Shown: positions 51,461 to 61,116 of the stretch, in pieces
Layout: every line of letters starts with the position of its first letter
Numbering within the stretch: position 1 is the stretch's first letter
NCBI RefSeq assembly: GCF_900101625.1
Contig: NZ_FMYZ01000002.1
Coordinates: 434,001-498,000, forward strand
Direction of reading: 5' to 3'
From: Cupriavidus sp. YR651
Lineage (GTDB): Bacteria; Pseudomonadota; Gammaproteobacteria; Burkholderiales; Burkholderiaceae
Length of the DNA: 64,000 nt
The notes under the pieces: model-generated
What the model was told of the DNA's origin: nothing
What the model saw: only the letters and a program-made list of their open reading frames with translations
Database searches by the model: none
Made by a program: the position numbers and the translations under genes

Positions 51461-52956
51461 TCAAGCGACTTGCCACCGACCGACCCGATGGACCCGACGG
51501 ACTGCTGCAGGCCCGGCGCAAGTGGATGGCGCAGGCCCTGAAGCTGGGTGCCGGTACGGTAGTGCTGACCCTTGCGGGGCCACAAATCGCGGCAGGCGCC
51601 GGCATCGTCGCGGTGCGGGTCTGGCCGGCCGAGGACTACACGCGCGTCACGATCGAATCCGACTCACCGCTTGCCGCCGCGCACCAGATGATCCGCAATC
51701 CGGACCGCCTGGTGGTGGATATCGACGGGCTGGACCTGTCGCCCACACTGCGCGAGCTGGTTGCCAAGATCACTCCCAACGACCCCTATATCCAGACGGT
51801 GCGCGTGGGCCAGAACCGGCCGCGCGTGGTGCGGATGGTGTTCGACCTGAAGGAAGACGTCTCGCCGCAGGTGTTCACGCTGGCGCCGATCGGCGACTAC
51901 CGCAACCGTCTCGTGTTTGACCTGTATCCGGTCAATCCGCCTGATCCGCTCTGGAAGCTGGTGCGCGATACCGAGGAAAAGCAGCGTCGCTTCGCGTCGA
52001 ATCCTCCCCCATCGGGCAGCGAAGGCGTGTCCGGTGCCCCGGCCGGTGCCGAGGAAGATGCCATTGGCGCGCTGGTGCGCAAGTTCGAGGACAAGGATCA
52101 GTTGCCGCCGGCAACCACCGCGCCGCCGCCCGCCGTGGCAACCGTGAAGCCGAAGCCGGTGCCCACGCCGGCGGCGCCATCGGCGCCACCCGTGCCGCCG
52201 CCGATGGCGCAGACCAACGTGCCGCCGCCGAGCCAGTTCAAGATGCGTCGCCTGTTGACGGTGGCCATCGACCCCGGCCACGGCGGCGAGGACCCGGGCG
52301 CCATTGGTGCCGCGGGATCGCGCGAGAAGGACGTGGTGTTGCAGATCGCGCATCGGCTGCGCGCCAAGATCGATGCCCAGCCCAATATGCGCGCGATGAT
52401 GACGCGTGACTCGGACTTCTTCGTGCCGCTGAACGTGCGCGTGCAGAAGGCGCGACGCGTGCAGGCTGACCTGTTCGTGTCGATCCACGCGGATGCGTTC
52501 CTGTCGCCGGAAGCGCGCGGCGCATCGGTGTTTGCGCTGTCGGAGCGGGGGGCGTCGAGTTCGGCCGCACGCTGGCTGGCCAACAAGGAAAACAATGCCG
52601 ACCTGATCGGCGGCACCAACATGGGCAACAAGGATGCCCAGGTGGCGCGCGTGCTGCTGGATTTGTCCACCACGGCGCAGATCAACGACAGCATGCAGGT
52701 GGGAAGGGCCGTGCTGTCCGAAATCGGCGGCATCAACAAGCTGCACAAGGGTGCGGTGGAGCAGGCCGGGTTTGCGGTGCTGAAGGCGCCGGACATTCCG
52801 TCGATCCTGATCGAGACCGCGTTCATCAGCAATCCCGAGGAAGAGCGCAAGCTCAACGACGACGCTCATCAGGAACAACTGGCCAATGCCATCCTGCGCG
52901 GCATCCGGTCGTACTTTGCGCGCAACCCGCCGCTATCGAAGAATCCGTCGGTGTGA
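51454..52956 (+). CDS. amiC: N-acetylmuramoyl-L-alanine amidase, AmiC type
   Basis: A periplasmic zinc amidase that splits septal peptidoglycan during daughter-cell separation. The 500-residue protein has a twin-arginine-like start (RRKWMAQALKLGAG at about 21-34, then a hydrophobic run), as in exported AmiC. An AMIN domain (about 50-155) is followed by a Pro-rich linker (about 225-265). The Amidase_3 domain carries DPGHGGEDPGAIGAAG, SREKDVVLQIA, SIHADAF and SILIETAFISNPEEE with the zinc ligands. It overlaps tsaE by 7 bp, and a strong bidirectional terminator follows. Confidence 0.93.
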   Translation: MLIKRLATDRPDGPDGLLQARRKWMAQALKLGAGTVVLTLAGPQIAAGAGIVAVRVWPAEDYTRVTIESDSPLAAAHQMIRNPDRLVVDIDGLDLSPTLRELVAKITPNDPYIQTVRVGQNRPRVVRMVFDLKEDVSPQVFTLAPIGDYRNRLVFDLYPVNPPDPLWKLVRDTEEKQRRFASNPPPSGSEGVSGAPAGAEEDAIGALVRKFEDKDQLPPATTAPPPAVATVKPKPVPTPAAPSAPPVPPPMAQTNVPPPSQFKMRRLLTVAIDPGHGGEDPGAIGAAGSREKDVVLQIAHRLRAKIDAQPNMRAMMTRDSDFFVPLNVRVQKARRVQADLFVSIHADAFLSPEARGASVFALSERGASSSAARWLANKENNADLIGGTNMGNKDAQVARVLLDLSTTAQINDSMQVGRAVLSEIGGINKLHKGAVEQAGFAVLKAPDIPSILIETAFISNPEEERKLNDDAHQEQLANAILRGIRSYFARNPPLSKNPSV

Positions 52957-52998
52957 CGGCACTACAGTGTGGTGATGGCCTGCGTGGCAGGCACAAAC

Positions 52999-53026
52999 AA
53001 AAAGCGGCGCCGAGGCGCCGCTTTTT
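52999..53026. terminator. Bidirectional terminator between amiC and the SBF-like gene
   Basis: GCGGCGC (53004-53010) pairs with GCGCCGC (53015-53021) around CGAG, flanked by AAAAA (52999-53003) and TTTTT (53022-53026). It has a T-tract on both strands and sits between two convergent genes. Confidence 0.9.
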
Positions 53027-53045
53027 GCTCGAGCGGGAAACGTCG

Positions 53046-54071
53046 TCAGGCGCGCACGGCGGTGTGGTCCTCCACGGCGTCGTCGCGGCTGGCATAGCGT
53101 GCGGCAATCACCGAGCAGACGATCAGCTGCAGCTGGTGATACACCATCAGCGGCAGCACCAGCAGGCCCAGCGCCGGGTGGCCGGCAAACAGGATCTTGG
53201 CCATCGGGATGCCGTTGGCCAGGCTCTTCTTGGAGCCGCAGAACACGGCGGTGATCTCGTCTTCCACGGAGAAGCCCAGGCGGCGCGCGGTGAAGGTGGT
53301 GGTGCCCAGCACAACGAACAGCAGCACGGCGGCCATGCCCATCACGGCGCCGATGGTCTGCCAGTGATACTGGTGCCACAGGCCGGCGGCGGTGGCATCG
53401 CAGAACGACGAGTAGACGATCAGCACGATCACGCCGCGGTCGATCTTGTTGGTGATCTGTTTCTTCTTGGCGAGCCAGCTGCCGATCAGCGGGCGCGCGA
53501 TCTGGCCGAGTGCAAACGGCAGCAGCAGTTGCAGCGCCACGCCCATCAGCGCGCGGCCCAGCGGCATCGAGGCGCCGCTGGCGCTGATGACCAGGCCCAT
53601 CAGCAACGGCGTGGCGGCCATGCCGATCAGGCCGGAGATGGTGGCGTTGAAGATGGCGCCGGGCACGTTGCCACGCGCCATCGACGTCATGGCAACGGAG
53701 GACGATACCGTCGAAGGCAGTGCGCAGAGATAGAACACGCCGAGCAGCAGGTCGGCCGGCAGCGTGTTGCGCAGCGAGAGCATCAGCAGCACGCCGACAA
53801 TCGGAAACACGACGTACGTAAATGCCTGCACGAATACGTGCAGCCGCCAGTGGCGCGCGCCGGACACGAGTTTCTCGCGCGACAGCGCGGCGCCGTGCAG
53901 GAAGAAGACCAGCGCCACACCGATGTTGGTCACGATGCCAAGGTGTAGCGGACCGTTGCCGGTACCGAGTTCCGGCGCGACCAGCGCCACGCCGATGGCG
54001 GTCAACATGATCAGGACGAATCCGTCGATCAGGTCATAGATTTTCTTGAAGGGAGCGAGAATGGCAGACAT
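53046..54071 (-). CDS. Bile acid:sodium symporter-like (SBF/YfeH type) transporter
   Basis: A 341-residue inner-membrane protein with about ten helices of the SBF-like family (YfeH-type). It shows FFLHGAALSREKLVSG in the first third, the LCALPSTVSSSVAMTSMARGN block with a helix break, and GSKKSLANGIPMAKILF near the C-terminus, all typical of these Na+-coupled carriers. The natural solute is unknown. The divergent LysR gene starts 94 bp away with an inverted repeat between, so it is probably the regulator. Confidence 0.9.
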   Translation of the reverse strand: MSAILAPFKKIYDLIDGFVLIMLTAIGVALVAPELGTGNGPLHLGIVTNIGVALVFFLHGAALSREKLVSGARHWRLHVFVQAFTYVVFPIVGVLLMLSLRNTLPADLLLGVFYLCALPSTVSSSVAMTSMARGNVPGAIFNATISGLIGMAATPLLMGLVISASGASMPLGRALMGVALQLLLPFALGQIARPLIGSWLAKKKQITNKIDRGVIVLIVYSSFCDATAAGLWHQYHWQTIGAVMGMAAVLLFVVLGTTTFTARRLGFSVEDEITAVFCGSKKSLANGIPMAKILFAGHPALGLLVLPLMVYHQLQLIVCSVIAARYASRDDAVEDHTAVRA

Positions 54072-54097
54072 TGGGGATATTGCTTAAGGGTTTCCGC

Positions 54098-54127
54098 TTG
54101 GTATTGGACGCCAATGGTGTCTAGAAT
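54098..54127 (+). promoter_or_regulatory. Promoter with overlapping LysR-type box for the SBF/lysR divergon
   Basis: ATTGG-ACG-CCAAT (54103-54115) is a perfect inverted repeat holding a T-N11-A box (T54102, A54114). It overlaps a candidate promoter TTGGTA (54098-54103) / TAGAAT (54122-54127), spacing 18 bp, directed at lysR. Binding there could both repress lysR and control the divergent transporter. Confidence 0.5.
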
Positions 54128-54165
54128 GCAAATTCATTTATCTCATTCATTCATCTGATCGTTGC

Positions 54166-55071
54166 ATGAATTACACATTGCGGCAGTTGCGGGTCTTCCT
54201 GGCAGTAGCGGCGCATGGCAGTTTCAGCCGGGCAGCGGATGCCGTCGGCCTGACGCAGCCCGCCGTCAGCCGGGGCGTGGCGGAGCTGGAAGAAGCACTT
54301 GGCGTACGGCTATTGGATCGCACCACGCGCGAAGTGATCCTGACCGACGCCGGCACGGCGCTGGTCCCGGCACTGGAACGGCTGCTCGGGCAACTTGACG
54401 ATACTCTGGAAGAGACCCGGCAGTTGGGTGAGCGTTATCGTGGCCGGGTGGTGATTGCCAGCGCACCGACCATTTCGGCGCGGCTGATGCCGATGTATGT
54501 GGCGGCCTGTGCCAGCCAATACCCGGAAATCCGCCTGTTCGTGCGCGACAACGTGCAGGCTGACGGGCTGGAGCAGATCCGCGCTGGCGCAGTGGACTTC
54601 GGCGTGCTGATCGATCCGATGGGGCGCGAGGGCCTGACCATCGCCCCGCTGGCAACCGACCCGTTCTGCTTCGTCTGCCGTCGCGACCATCCGCTTGCCG
54701 CAGCCGATTCGGTCCCGTGGAGCGCGCTGCACGGGCAGCGCCTGGTCTTGCTGGATTTTGCTTCGGGCAGCCGGCCGCTGATCGACCGCATCCTGGCGCG
54801 TCACGGTGTGGCGCCGCATGTGGTGCAAGAGCTGGGCCACTCGGCCAGCGTATTCGGGATGGTGGAGGCGGGGATCGGCGCCTCCGTGCTGCCGTCGTTC
54901 TCGCTGCCGCTGCCGGCGGCATCGCCGCTGGTGTCGAGGCCGCTGACGCCGCGCGAGGAGCGCAGCATCGTCATGGTCCGGCGGGAGGACCGGTCGCTGT
55001 CGCCCGCCGCCGCCGCCGTGTGGCAGATGGTCCAGACGATGCCGATTCCGGCGGAGGCCGTCGCTTACTGA
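54166..55071 (+). CDS. LysR family regulator divergent from the SBF-like transporter
   Basis: A 301-residue LysR-type regulator. The winged HTH is at 1-60 (RQLRVFLAVAAHGSFSRAADAVGLTQPAVSRGVAELEEALG, quoted here only as SFSRAADAVGLTQPAVSR). The effector-binding domain follows (about 92-295) with VVIASAPTISARLMP, DFGVLIDP and HSASVFGMVEAGIGASVLPS. It is most likely the regulator of the divergent transporter gene. Its last 7 bp overlap the 3' end of the convergent methyltransferase gene (55065-55071). Confidence 0.9.
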   Translation: MNYTLRQLRVFLAVAAHGSFSRAADAVGLTQPAVSRGVAELEEALGVRLLDRTTREVILTDAGTALVPALERLLGQLDDTLEETRQLGERYRGRVVIASAPTISARLMPMYVAACASQYPEIRLFVRDNVQADGLEQIRAGAVDFGVLIDPMGREGLTIAPLATDPFCFVCRRDHPLAAADSVPWSALHGQRLVLLDFASGSRPLIDRILARHGVAPHVVQELGHSASVFGMVEAGIGASVLPSFSLPLPAASPLVSRPLTPREERSIVMVRREDRSLSPAAAAVWQMVQTMPIPAEAVAY

Positions 55072-55835
55072 CGAGGTCTGGCGGTCACCATGATCGCCTC
55101 GAGCGCGAAGCTGCCATCGGCCTGGACGCGATAGCGGTCGCGCACTTCGGCCGGCGCCACCTGCCACAGGTGGCGGATGGCGGCCACGGCCACCTCCGGT
55201 GTGCGCATGCGCGCCACCCAACTGCGGAACTCGATGTCGATGCGCCAGACGGGCGACACCTCGACATCGAACCCGGCGGCCTCGAACATCTGCGCCCAGC
55301 CAGCCGGCGTGTAGTCGCGGATGTGTGACGGATCGCGCAGCAACTCCACCGATTGCAACCACGTATCGCAGAGCGGGTCTTCCGCGCCGGCGATATCGAC
55401 CAGCACCACCTTGCCCTGCGGCTTGACCACGCGCCGGATCTCGCGCAGCGCGGCGGGCAGGTCGCGCCAGTGATGGGCGCTCATGCGCGAGACCACTGCG
55501 CAGAAGCTGGCGTCATCGAAGGGCAGTTGTTCCGCCGCCCCTTGTTGCGTGCGGATATTGGCAAGACCGCGCGCCTGTGCGGCACCGGTCACCACCTCGA
55601 GCATTTCGGCCGACAGGTCGTAGGCGACGACTTCGTTGGCCATGCTCGCCGCGGCAAAGCTGGCGTGGCCCGCCCCGCAGCCCAGGTCCAGCACCCGGCT
55701 ATGCGCCACGGGTTTCAGGTGAGCGAGCGCTTCCTTGAGTTGCTCGAGGTCCGCGCCTTGCGCATGGACGGCGCTGGTGAGGTAGGCGTTGGCGGTGGCG
55801 CCGAACTGTGCGGCGACGAGTTCCTGTTGTTGCAT
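55065..55835 (-). CDS. SAM-dependent class I methyltransferase (UbiE/YcgJ-like)
   Basis: A 256-residue Rossmann-fold methyltransferase. The SAM-binding motif I is VLDLGCGAGHASFAAA (about residues 47-62), followed by the acidic VVAYDLSAEMLEVV, LPFDDASFCAVVSRMSAHHW and LREIRRVVKPQGKVVLVD. This is the YcgJ/UbiE-like pattern of small-molecule methyltransferases; the substrate is unknown. The ATG at 55835 was chosen, since the longer frame to 55934 enters the promoter region of the divergent regulator. It faces that MmyB-type gene across 134 bp and may be its target. Confidence 0.88.
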   Translation of the reverse strand: MQQQELVAAQFGATANAYLTSAVHAQGADLEQLKEALAHLKPVAHSRVLDLGCGAGHASFAAASMANEVVAYDLSAEMLEVVTGAAQARGLANIRTQQGAAEQLPFDDASFCAVVSRMSAHHWRDLPAALREIRRVVKPQGKVVLVDIAGAEDPLCDTWLQSVELLRDPSHIRDYTPAGWAQMFEAAGFDVEVSPVWRIDIEFRSWVARMRTPEVAVAAIRHLWQVAPAEVRDRYRVQADGSFALEAIMVTARPRQ

Positions 55836-55940
55836 GGGGTTGCCTCGTTCTTGTGTGAGACGGTTGTCGTGGGAAGGACGCTTGCCCGGGCCCGGGGGTT
55901 CACGTACTGTAGTGGGCGCGTTTTCCCGGTACAAGTCACA

Positions 55941-55960
55941 CTTTTATCCTGGTATAAAAG
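55941..55960. promoter_or_regulatory. Inverted-repeat operator over the MmyB-type promoter
   Basis: CTTTTATCCTGGTATAAAAG is a perfect 7-bp inverted repeat with a 6-bp spacer. It contains a TATAAA -10-like hexamer (55953-55958). The start codon at 55970 would fall a few bases after the transcription start, with no ribosome-binding site, so a leaderless message is possible. Confidence 0.5.
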
Positions 55961-55969
55961 CCACCAGCC

Positions 55970-56797
55970 ATGTCGCCCGAACCTCCAATCATTGCCGACG
56001 CGCGCCGCGAGGCCGAACTGGGCGCCTTCCTGCGCAGCCACCGCGAACGCCTGACGCCGGCCGACGTGGGCCTGCCGCCCGGTCGCCGCCGGCGCACGCC
56101 CGGCTTGCGGCGCGAGGAAGTCGCCCAGCTGGCGGGGCTCAGTGCAACGTGGGTGACGTGGCTGGAGCAGGGGAGGTCCGTGATGATGTCGGCGCGGGCG
56201 CTGACCAGCCTGGCGCAGGCGCTGAAATTGTCGCGCGCGGAGCGTGCCTATCTGTTTGCGCTCGCCGGCAGGCCGGAGCCCCGGCAGGATGCCGATCCCG
56301 CCGTGCCGCCTGCGCTGCTGGCCAGCGTGCATGCGATCGCCGGTCCGGCGTACTTGCTTGATCGTCAGTGGACGGCGCTGGCGTGGAATGCGGCAGCGGC
56401 CGAGCTGTTTGTCGGCTGGCTCGACGAGAAGAGTCAGGATCGCAATCTGCTCCGCGCGATGTTCCTGTCGCCGGCGCTGCAGGCACTGGTGGAAGACTGG
56501 CCGCACCGTGCGGCGCGGCTGGTGGCGGAATTCCGCGTGCACAGCCTGCGCCATGCCGAAGAACCCCCGACGCGGGCACTGGTGGAGGCGTTGCTGGCGG
56601 AAAGCCCGGCGTTCCAGGCGGACTGGCGATCGCAGGATGTGGAGGAGCGCCAGGGTGGCCGGCGCGGGTTCCATCACCCGACGCGCGGCCTGATCTACTT
56701 CGAACAGCTCACGCTGGTGCCGCCCGCCGCGCCCGGGCTGATGCTCGGGATGTTGCTGCCCGCGGAACGGATGGCGTCGGAGCCGGCGGCAGGTTAG
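55970..56797 (+). CDS. XRE-family regulator with MmyB-like C-terminal domain
   Basis: A 275-residue regulator of the MmyB type. The N-terminal HTH (about 10-90) contains LGAFLRSHRERLTPADVGLP, RRRTPGLRREEVAQLAGLS and WLEQGRSVMMSARALTSLA. The C-terminal ligand-binding MmyB domain follows (about 105-265) with PAYLLDRQWTALAWNAAAAELF, the HPTRGLIYFEQLTLVPP block and a Leu-rich end. In related bacteria such genes sit divergent from oxidoreductases or methyltransferases and control them. Here the divergent methyltransferase starts 134 bp away. Confidence 0.9.
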   Translation: MSPEPPIIADARREAELGAFLRSHRERLTPADVGLPPGRRRRTPGLRREEVAQLAGLSATWVTWLEQGRSVMMSARALTSLAQALKLSRAERAYLFALAGRPEPRQDADPAVPPALLASVHAIAGPAYLLDRQWTALAWNAAAAELFVGWLDEKSQDRNLLRAMFLSPALQALVEDWPHRAARLVAEFRVHSLRHAEEPPTRALVEALLAESPAFQADWRSQDVEERQGGRRGFHHPTRGLIYFEQLTLVPPAAPGLMLGMLLPAERMASEPAAG

Positions 56798-56856
56798 CGC
56801 TCCAGCGCGAGTCCCGATGCGAGTCGACGACTCGCACCGGGCACCGAGGTCGCAAT

Positions 56857-57615
56857 TTACTTCGGCTGCATCCGGATGGCGCCATCCAGGCGGATCACTT
56901 CGCCATTCATCATCGTATTGCCGAGGATCGCCTTGACCAGCTTCGCGTACTCGACCGGACGGCCCAGGCGCGGTGGGAACGGTACCATCTTGCCCAGTGC
57001 GTCCTGCACTTCCGGTGGCATGCCCAGCAGCATCGGCGTCTCGAACAGGCCCGGGGCGATGGTCATGCAACGCACGCCGTCGCGCGCGAGGTCGCGGGCA
57101 ATCGCCAGCGTCATGCCGACCACGCCGCCCTTCGATGCCGCATAGGCGGCCTGGCCGATCTGGCCGTCGAATGCCGCCACTGACGCGGTATTGACGATCA
57201 CGCCGCGCTCGCCCTCGGCGTCCGGCGTGTTCTGCACCATGGCCGCGGCGGCCAGGCGAATCATGTTGAATGTGCCGATCAGGTTGACGCGGATGGTCTT
57301 GTCGAACGCGTCGAGCGGGTGCGGGCCATTCTTGCCCACCGTCTTGGCGGCAACCGCGACGCCCGCGCAGTTGATCAGTCCCGACAGGCGGCCCAGCTTT
57401 TGTGCCGCGTCGACCACCGCCTGGCCGTCCGCCTCGGACGCCACGTCGCATTTGACGAACTGGCCGCCCAGCTCCTTGGCCAACGCCGTGCCGGTGGCCT
57501 CATTCAGGTCGGCGATCACGACCTTGCCGCCCGCTTCGGCCAGCATGCGGGCCGTGCCAGCGCCCAGTCCCGACGCGCCGCCGGTCACGATAAATACGTT
57601 GTTCTGGATATCCAT
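56857..57615 (-). CDS. SDR-family 3-hydroxyacyl-CoA dehydrogenase (HSD10/IvdG-like)
   Basis: A 252-residue short-chain dehydrogenase. The NAD-binding [15 protein letters not shown] (about residues 11-25), NCAGVAVA, catalytic Ser in [10 protein letters not shown], and YAASKGG (Tyr and Lys) are all present. The late [15 protein letters not shown] and [15 protein letters not shown] blocks mark the type II 3-hydroxyacyl-CoA (HSD17B10) branch, which oxidises 2-methyl-3-hydroxybutyryl-CoA in isoleucine breakdown. A LiuR-like palindrome 41 bp upstream supports this role. The gene is monocistronic. Confidence 0.9.
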   Translation of the reverse strand: MDIQNNVFIVTGGASGLGAGTARMLAEAGGKVVIADLNEATGTALAKELGGQFVKCDVASEADGQAVVDAAQKLGRLSGLINCAGVAVAAKTVGKNGPHPLDAFDKTIRVNLIGTFNMIRLAAAAMVQNTPDAEGERGVIVNTASVAAFDGQIGQAAYAASKGGVVGMTLAIARDLARDGVRCMTIAPGLFETPMLLGMPPEVQDALGKMVPFPPRLGRPVEYAKLVKAILGNTMMNGEVIRLDGAIRMQPK

Positions 57616-57655
57616 CCGTTTGTCTCCTCACTGGTCGTGCCGAAAGTATTTGCCG

Positions 57656-57671
57656 TTTACGTTAACGTAAA
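57656..57671. promoter_or_regulatory. Perfect 16-bp palindrome before the IvdG-like gene
   Basis: TTTACGTTAACGTAAA is a perfect palindrome 41 bp upstream of the start codon. It resembles the LiuR (MerR family) site I recall from branched-chain amino acid degradation regulons. The gene's predicted role in isoleucine breakdown agrees. The LiuR gene is not in this window. Confidence 0.65.
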
Positions 57672-57718
57672 TCGAGGCCTATTGTACGGACGCAAATCGC
57701 CGATGCAAGCACCAATGA

Positions 57719-57744
57719 AAAAGGCGACCCGGAGGTCGCCTTTT
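57719..57744 (-). terminator. Terminator after adk
   Basis: AAGGCGACC (57721-57729) pairs with GGTCGCCTT (57734-57742), with A-runs on the left and T-runs on the right. On the minus strand it follows the adk stop codon at once and ends in a T-tract. Confidence 0.85.
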
Positions 57745-57791
57745 GCACGTGCTGCCAGCATGGCCGCGCCGCGTCGCTACATCACATCACA

Positions 57792-58457
<666 letters not shown>

Positions 58458-58805
58458 TTACGGGTCCTCAGAAGTTTTTGAATTCGGTCTGGCGGGAGGG
58501 TCGGAAGGAGGGTAACGCCGCAACTTGACGCAAGACTTACGACGGCAAAGCCGCGACGTGACGGTCGAGGCATATGCCGGAGTCAGGTCATGCTCGACGC
58601 CCGGGCGCAACGCCTGCCTGGCGGCAGCGGCGACATCCGGTCGGCTCAATCTCTATCTCCCCACCGAGCCTTTGCCGGCGTGCTTGGCGCGCCAGCGGGC
58701 TCTGTTCGGCAAGCATTATGCCACGCGTAGTGCAGATTCGAACCCTGCTTCGGTTGCAGCAGTATGAACTTTAGCGGGCGATTGCAGTCTTCCCCCGCCC
58801 GCGCG
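58458..58805. other. 348-bp gap between kdsB and adk
   Basis: No reading frame here has family features. The last 70 bp hold the adk ribosome-binding site (GAGGA on the minus strand). The part near 58728-58750 has a TTCGAACC like a tRNA T-loop, but no cloverleaf can be built around it. Probable contents are the kdsB 3' end region and the adk promoter. Confidence 0.5.
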
Positions 58806-59615
58806 TCACGGACCTTCCTGCGCCATCCCCTGTGCCCAGAGCGCACGCACGCGGTCCAGGTCCGCTTGCGTGTCCACGCCGGGGGCGGGGGCCGCAGCCG
58901 TCACCATCACGCCAATGCGCTCGCCGTGCCACATCGCGCGCAGCTGTTCCAGCGCTTCGGTCTGCTCGACCGGCGCGGCGGCGAGGGTCGGAAACCGGCG
59001 CAGGAAGCCCGCGCGGTAGGCATAGATGCCAATATGGCGCAGCACGGGCATGGCGGGCAGCGGCACGCTGGCACTGGCGGCCGGCTCGGCGGGCACGCCG
59101 GCCCAGGCATCCCGCGCCCAGGGAATTGGCGCGCGCGAGAAATACAGCGCGCGTCCGGCGTTGTCGCACACGACCTTGACCACATTGGGATTGAAGACGT
59201 CGGCCACGTCGTCGAGCGGGTGGGCAGCCGTCGCAATCGCGCAATCGGGATGCGACGCCAGATGCAGCGCCACCTCGTCGATCAGGTTCGGGTCGATCAG
59301 CGGTTCGTCGCCTTGCACGTTGACGACGATGGCATCGTCAGCCAGGCCGAGCCGGGTGGCCACTTCCGCCAGTCGGTCCGTACCCGAAGGGTGGTCGGCG
59401 CGCGTGATGATCGCTTCCACGCCGCGAGCGGCACAGGCCACGGCCACTGCCGGGGCATCGGTGGCCACCACGGTGCGTTGTGCCGATGACGCATGAGCGC
59501 GTTCGGCCACGCGCACGATCATCGGGTGTCCGCCGATATCGGCGAGCGGCTTGTCGGGCAGGCGCGTCGAGGCGAGCCGGGCGGGAATGACGACGGTGAA
59601 GGTGGGAATGCTCAT
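58806..59615 (-). CDS. kdsB: 3-deoxy-manno-octulosonate cytidylyltransferase
   Basis: KdsB activates Kdo to CMP-Kdo for attachment to lipid A. The 269-residue product has the nucleotidyltransferase start [20 protein letters not shown], a [13 protein letters not shown] block, [14 protein letters not shown], and [15 protein letters not shown] with [15 protein letters not shown]. It follows the Trm112-like gene by 25 bp on the same strand. With lpxK and waaF in the same window, three lipopolysaccharide-core functions are represented, two of them in this operon. Confidence 0.95.
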   Translation of the reverse strand: MSIPTFTVVIPARLASTRLPDKPLADIGGHPMIVRVAERAHASSAQRTVVATDAPAVAVACAARGVEAIITRADHPSGTDRLAEVATRLGLADDAIVVNVQGDEPLIDPNLIDEVALHLASHPDCAIATAAHPLDDVADVFNPNVVKVVCDNAGRALYFSRAPIPWARDAWAGVPAEPAASASVPLPAMPVLRHIGIYAYRAGFLRRFPTLAAAPVEQTEALEQLRAMWHGERIGVMVTAAAPAPGVDTQADLDRVRALWAQGMAQEGP

Positions 59616-59640
59616 TGCCGTGAATGCGGTCGCAGTGAGA

Positions 59641-59850
59641 TCAGTTGCCGGCAGGCGCCGACGGCTCCACTGGCACGACGCGGCCCGGCACGGTCTGGCG
59701 AGCTTCGTCGGCGAGCATGACGGGAATGCCGTCGCGAATCGGGTAGGCCAGCTTGTCGGCGTGGCAGATCAGCTCCTGCGCGGCGCGGTCGTATTCCAGC
59801 TTGGCCTTGCACAGCGGGCAGACGAGGATTTCAAGCAGCCGGTTGTCCAT
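59641..59850 (-). CDS. Trm112 family protein (YcaR-like)
   Basis: A 69-residue zinc-ribbon-like protein. It has the family pattern [38 protein letters not shown] and a short tail. In eukaryotes Trm112 activates several methyltransferases; the bacterial YcaR role is unclear, though it is very often encoded between lpxK and kdsB, as here. Its start lies 20 bp inside the lpxK 3' end (59831-59850), so translation is coupled. The ATG at 59850 gives the usual length. Confidence 0.93.
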   Translation of the reverse strand: MDNRLLEILVCPLCKAKLEYDRAAQELICHADKLAYPIRDGIPVMLADEARQTVPGRVVPVEPSAPAGN

Positions 59851-60949
59851 CCTGGTGTTCCTTGTCGAAACCGTTCGTCGCGCCGGGATTGGCGGCTTGC
59901 CCCACAGTGACGGGCGTGGCGACGGCCGGGTTGCGCGCGGCAATGGCGCGGCGGATTTTGTCGATCAGGCCCGCGTCGATCACGGGCGTGGTGGGCACGA
60001 CCCAGATACGCGGGTCGTCAAAGCGCTCGCATTTTACGGCATCCTTTTCGGTGATCAGAATGATGTCGGCGTCGAGCGCTGCCGGATGGCCCGCAAACGG
60101 GTCGTCGGCGAAGTCGTAGTGGTCGGGTAACGGCAGGGTCGCCGGGTTGAGTCCGGCCTTGCGCAGGCTGGCGAAGAAGCGTTCCGGATTGCCGATGCCG
60201 GCCGCCGCCAGCACGCGCCGGTCCGCGAATGCGGACACCGGGCGCGCCATCGTCGGATCGTTAAGCTGCCAGGCGTCGTCGAGTTCGAGCCGCATGCCGT
60301 AGACATCGGGCTGGTCTGGCGTGGCGCGGAAATTGGGATCGTTGATCAGCGTCGCGTCGCGCGGACGGGTCAGCGGCTCGCGCAGCGGCCCGGCCGGCAG
60401 CAACATGCCATTGCCCCCCATCCGGGTATCGAACATCACGATCTCGAAGTCCCGCTGCAATTTGTAGTGCTGCAGGCCATCGTCGAGCAGCAGCACGTTC
60501 ACGCCCGGATGCGAGACCAGCATGGTCTGTGCGCAGAGGGCGCGGTCCGGAAACACCCAGACGGGCACGTCCGCGGCGCGCGCAATCAGCAACGGTTCAT
60601 CGCCGACGTCAGACGCCTTCGACGTCGGCTTGACGCGGCGTGGATGCGCGAGTGTCACGCCATAGCCACGCGACACCACACCGGGGCGCAGCCCGGCTTC
60701 GGCCAGTGCCTGCGCCAGGGCAATGACGGCCGGCGTCTTGCCAGTGCCGCCCACGGTCACGTTGCCGACCACGACGACCGGCATTGGCAGGCGTGTCGAC
60801 TTGAACCAGCCCTGCTGATAGCCATGCCGGCGAATGCGCGCGATCAGGCCGAACAGCAGCGAGGCCGGCCACATCAGCCATGCAAACCAGCCACGGCGCT
60901 GCCACTGGGTGGTGACGAAGTCGGCAAGGGCGTGTCGGGGAGCGGGCAT
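59831..60949 (-). CDS. lpxK: Tetraacyldisaccharide 4'-kinase
   Basis: LpxK phosphorylates the 4' position of the lipid A disaccharide precursor at the inner membrane. The 372-residue protein has a hydrophobic N-terminal segment (about 20-40), Walker A in [20 protein letters not shown] (about 60-79), the [14 protein letters not shown] block, [15 protein letters not shown], and [10 protein letters not shown] near the C-terminus. The ATG at 60949 was chosen; an upstream frame to 61018 adds a non-conserved peptide. It lies 167 bp after exbD and overlaps the Trm112-like gene. Confidence 0.95.
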   Translation of the reverse strand: MPAPRHALADFVTTQWQRRGWFAWLMWPASLLFGLIARIRRHGYQQGWFKSTRLPMPVVVVGNVTVGGTGKTPAVIALAQALAEAGLRPGVVSRGYGVTLAHPRRVKPTSKASDVGDEPLLIARAADVPVWVFPDRALCAQTMLVSHPGVNVLLLDDGLQHYKLQRDFEIVMFDTRMGGNGMLLPAGPLREPLTRPRDATLINDPNFRATPDQPDVYGMRLELDDAWQLNDPTMARPVSAFADRRVLAAAGIGNPERFFASLRKAGLNPATLPLPDHYDFADDPFAGHPAALDADIILITEKDAVKCERFDDPRIWVVPTTPVIDAGLIDKIRRAIAARNPAVATPVTVGQAANPGATNGFDKEHQDGQPAA

Positions 60950-61116
60950 GGGCGGGGCGGCAGAGGAGCGCGATGCCGCTGCAGAAGCGGGATCGCGCAG
61001 GGAATCGCACGAATGCAAACATTATGGGCATTGGGCGGCGCATGCCGCAAGCCCGGTCCGGATAGTACAGGAATGACCGGCGCCACCCTGGTGCCGGTCG
61101 CCCCAACTGCCGCAGG

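Noticed and set aside
58720..58765. Possible tRNA (TTCGAACC T-loop-like sequence)
   Set aside because: A T-arm of weak pairing can be drawn on the minus strand, but no anticodon arm, D-arm or acceptor stem fits around it.
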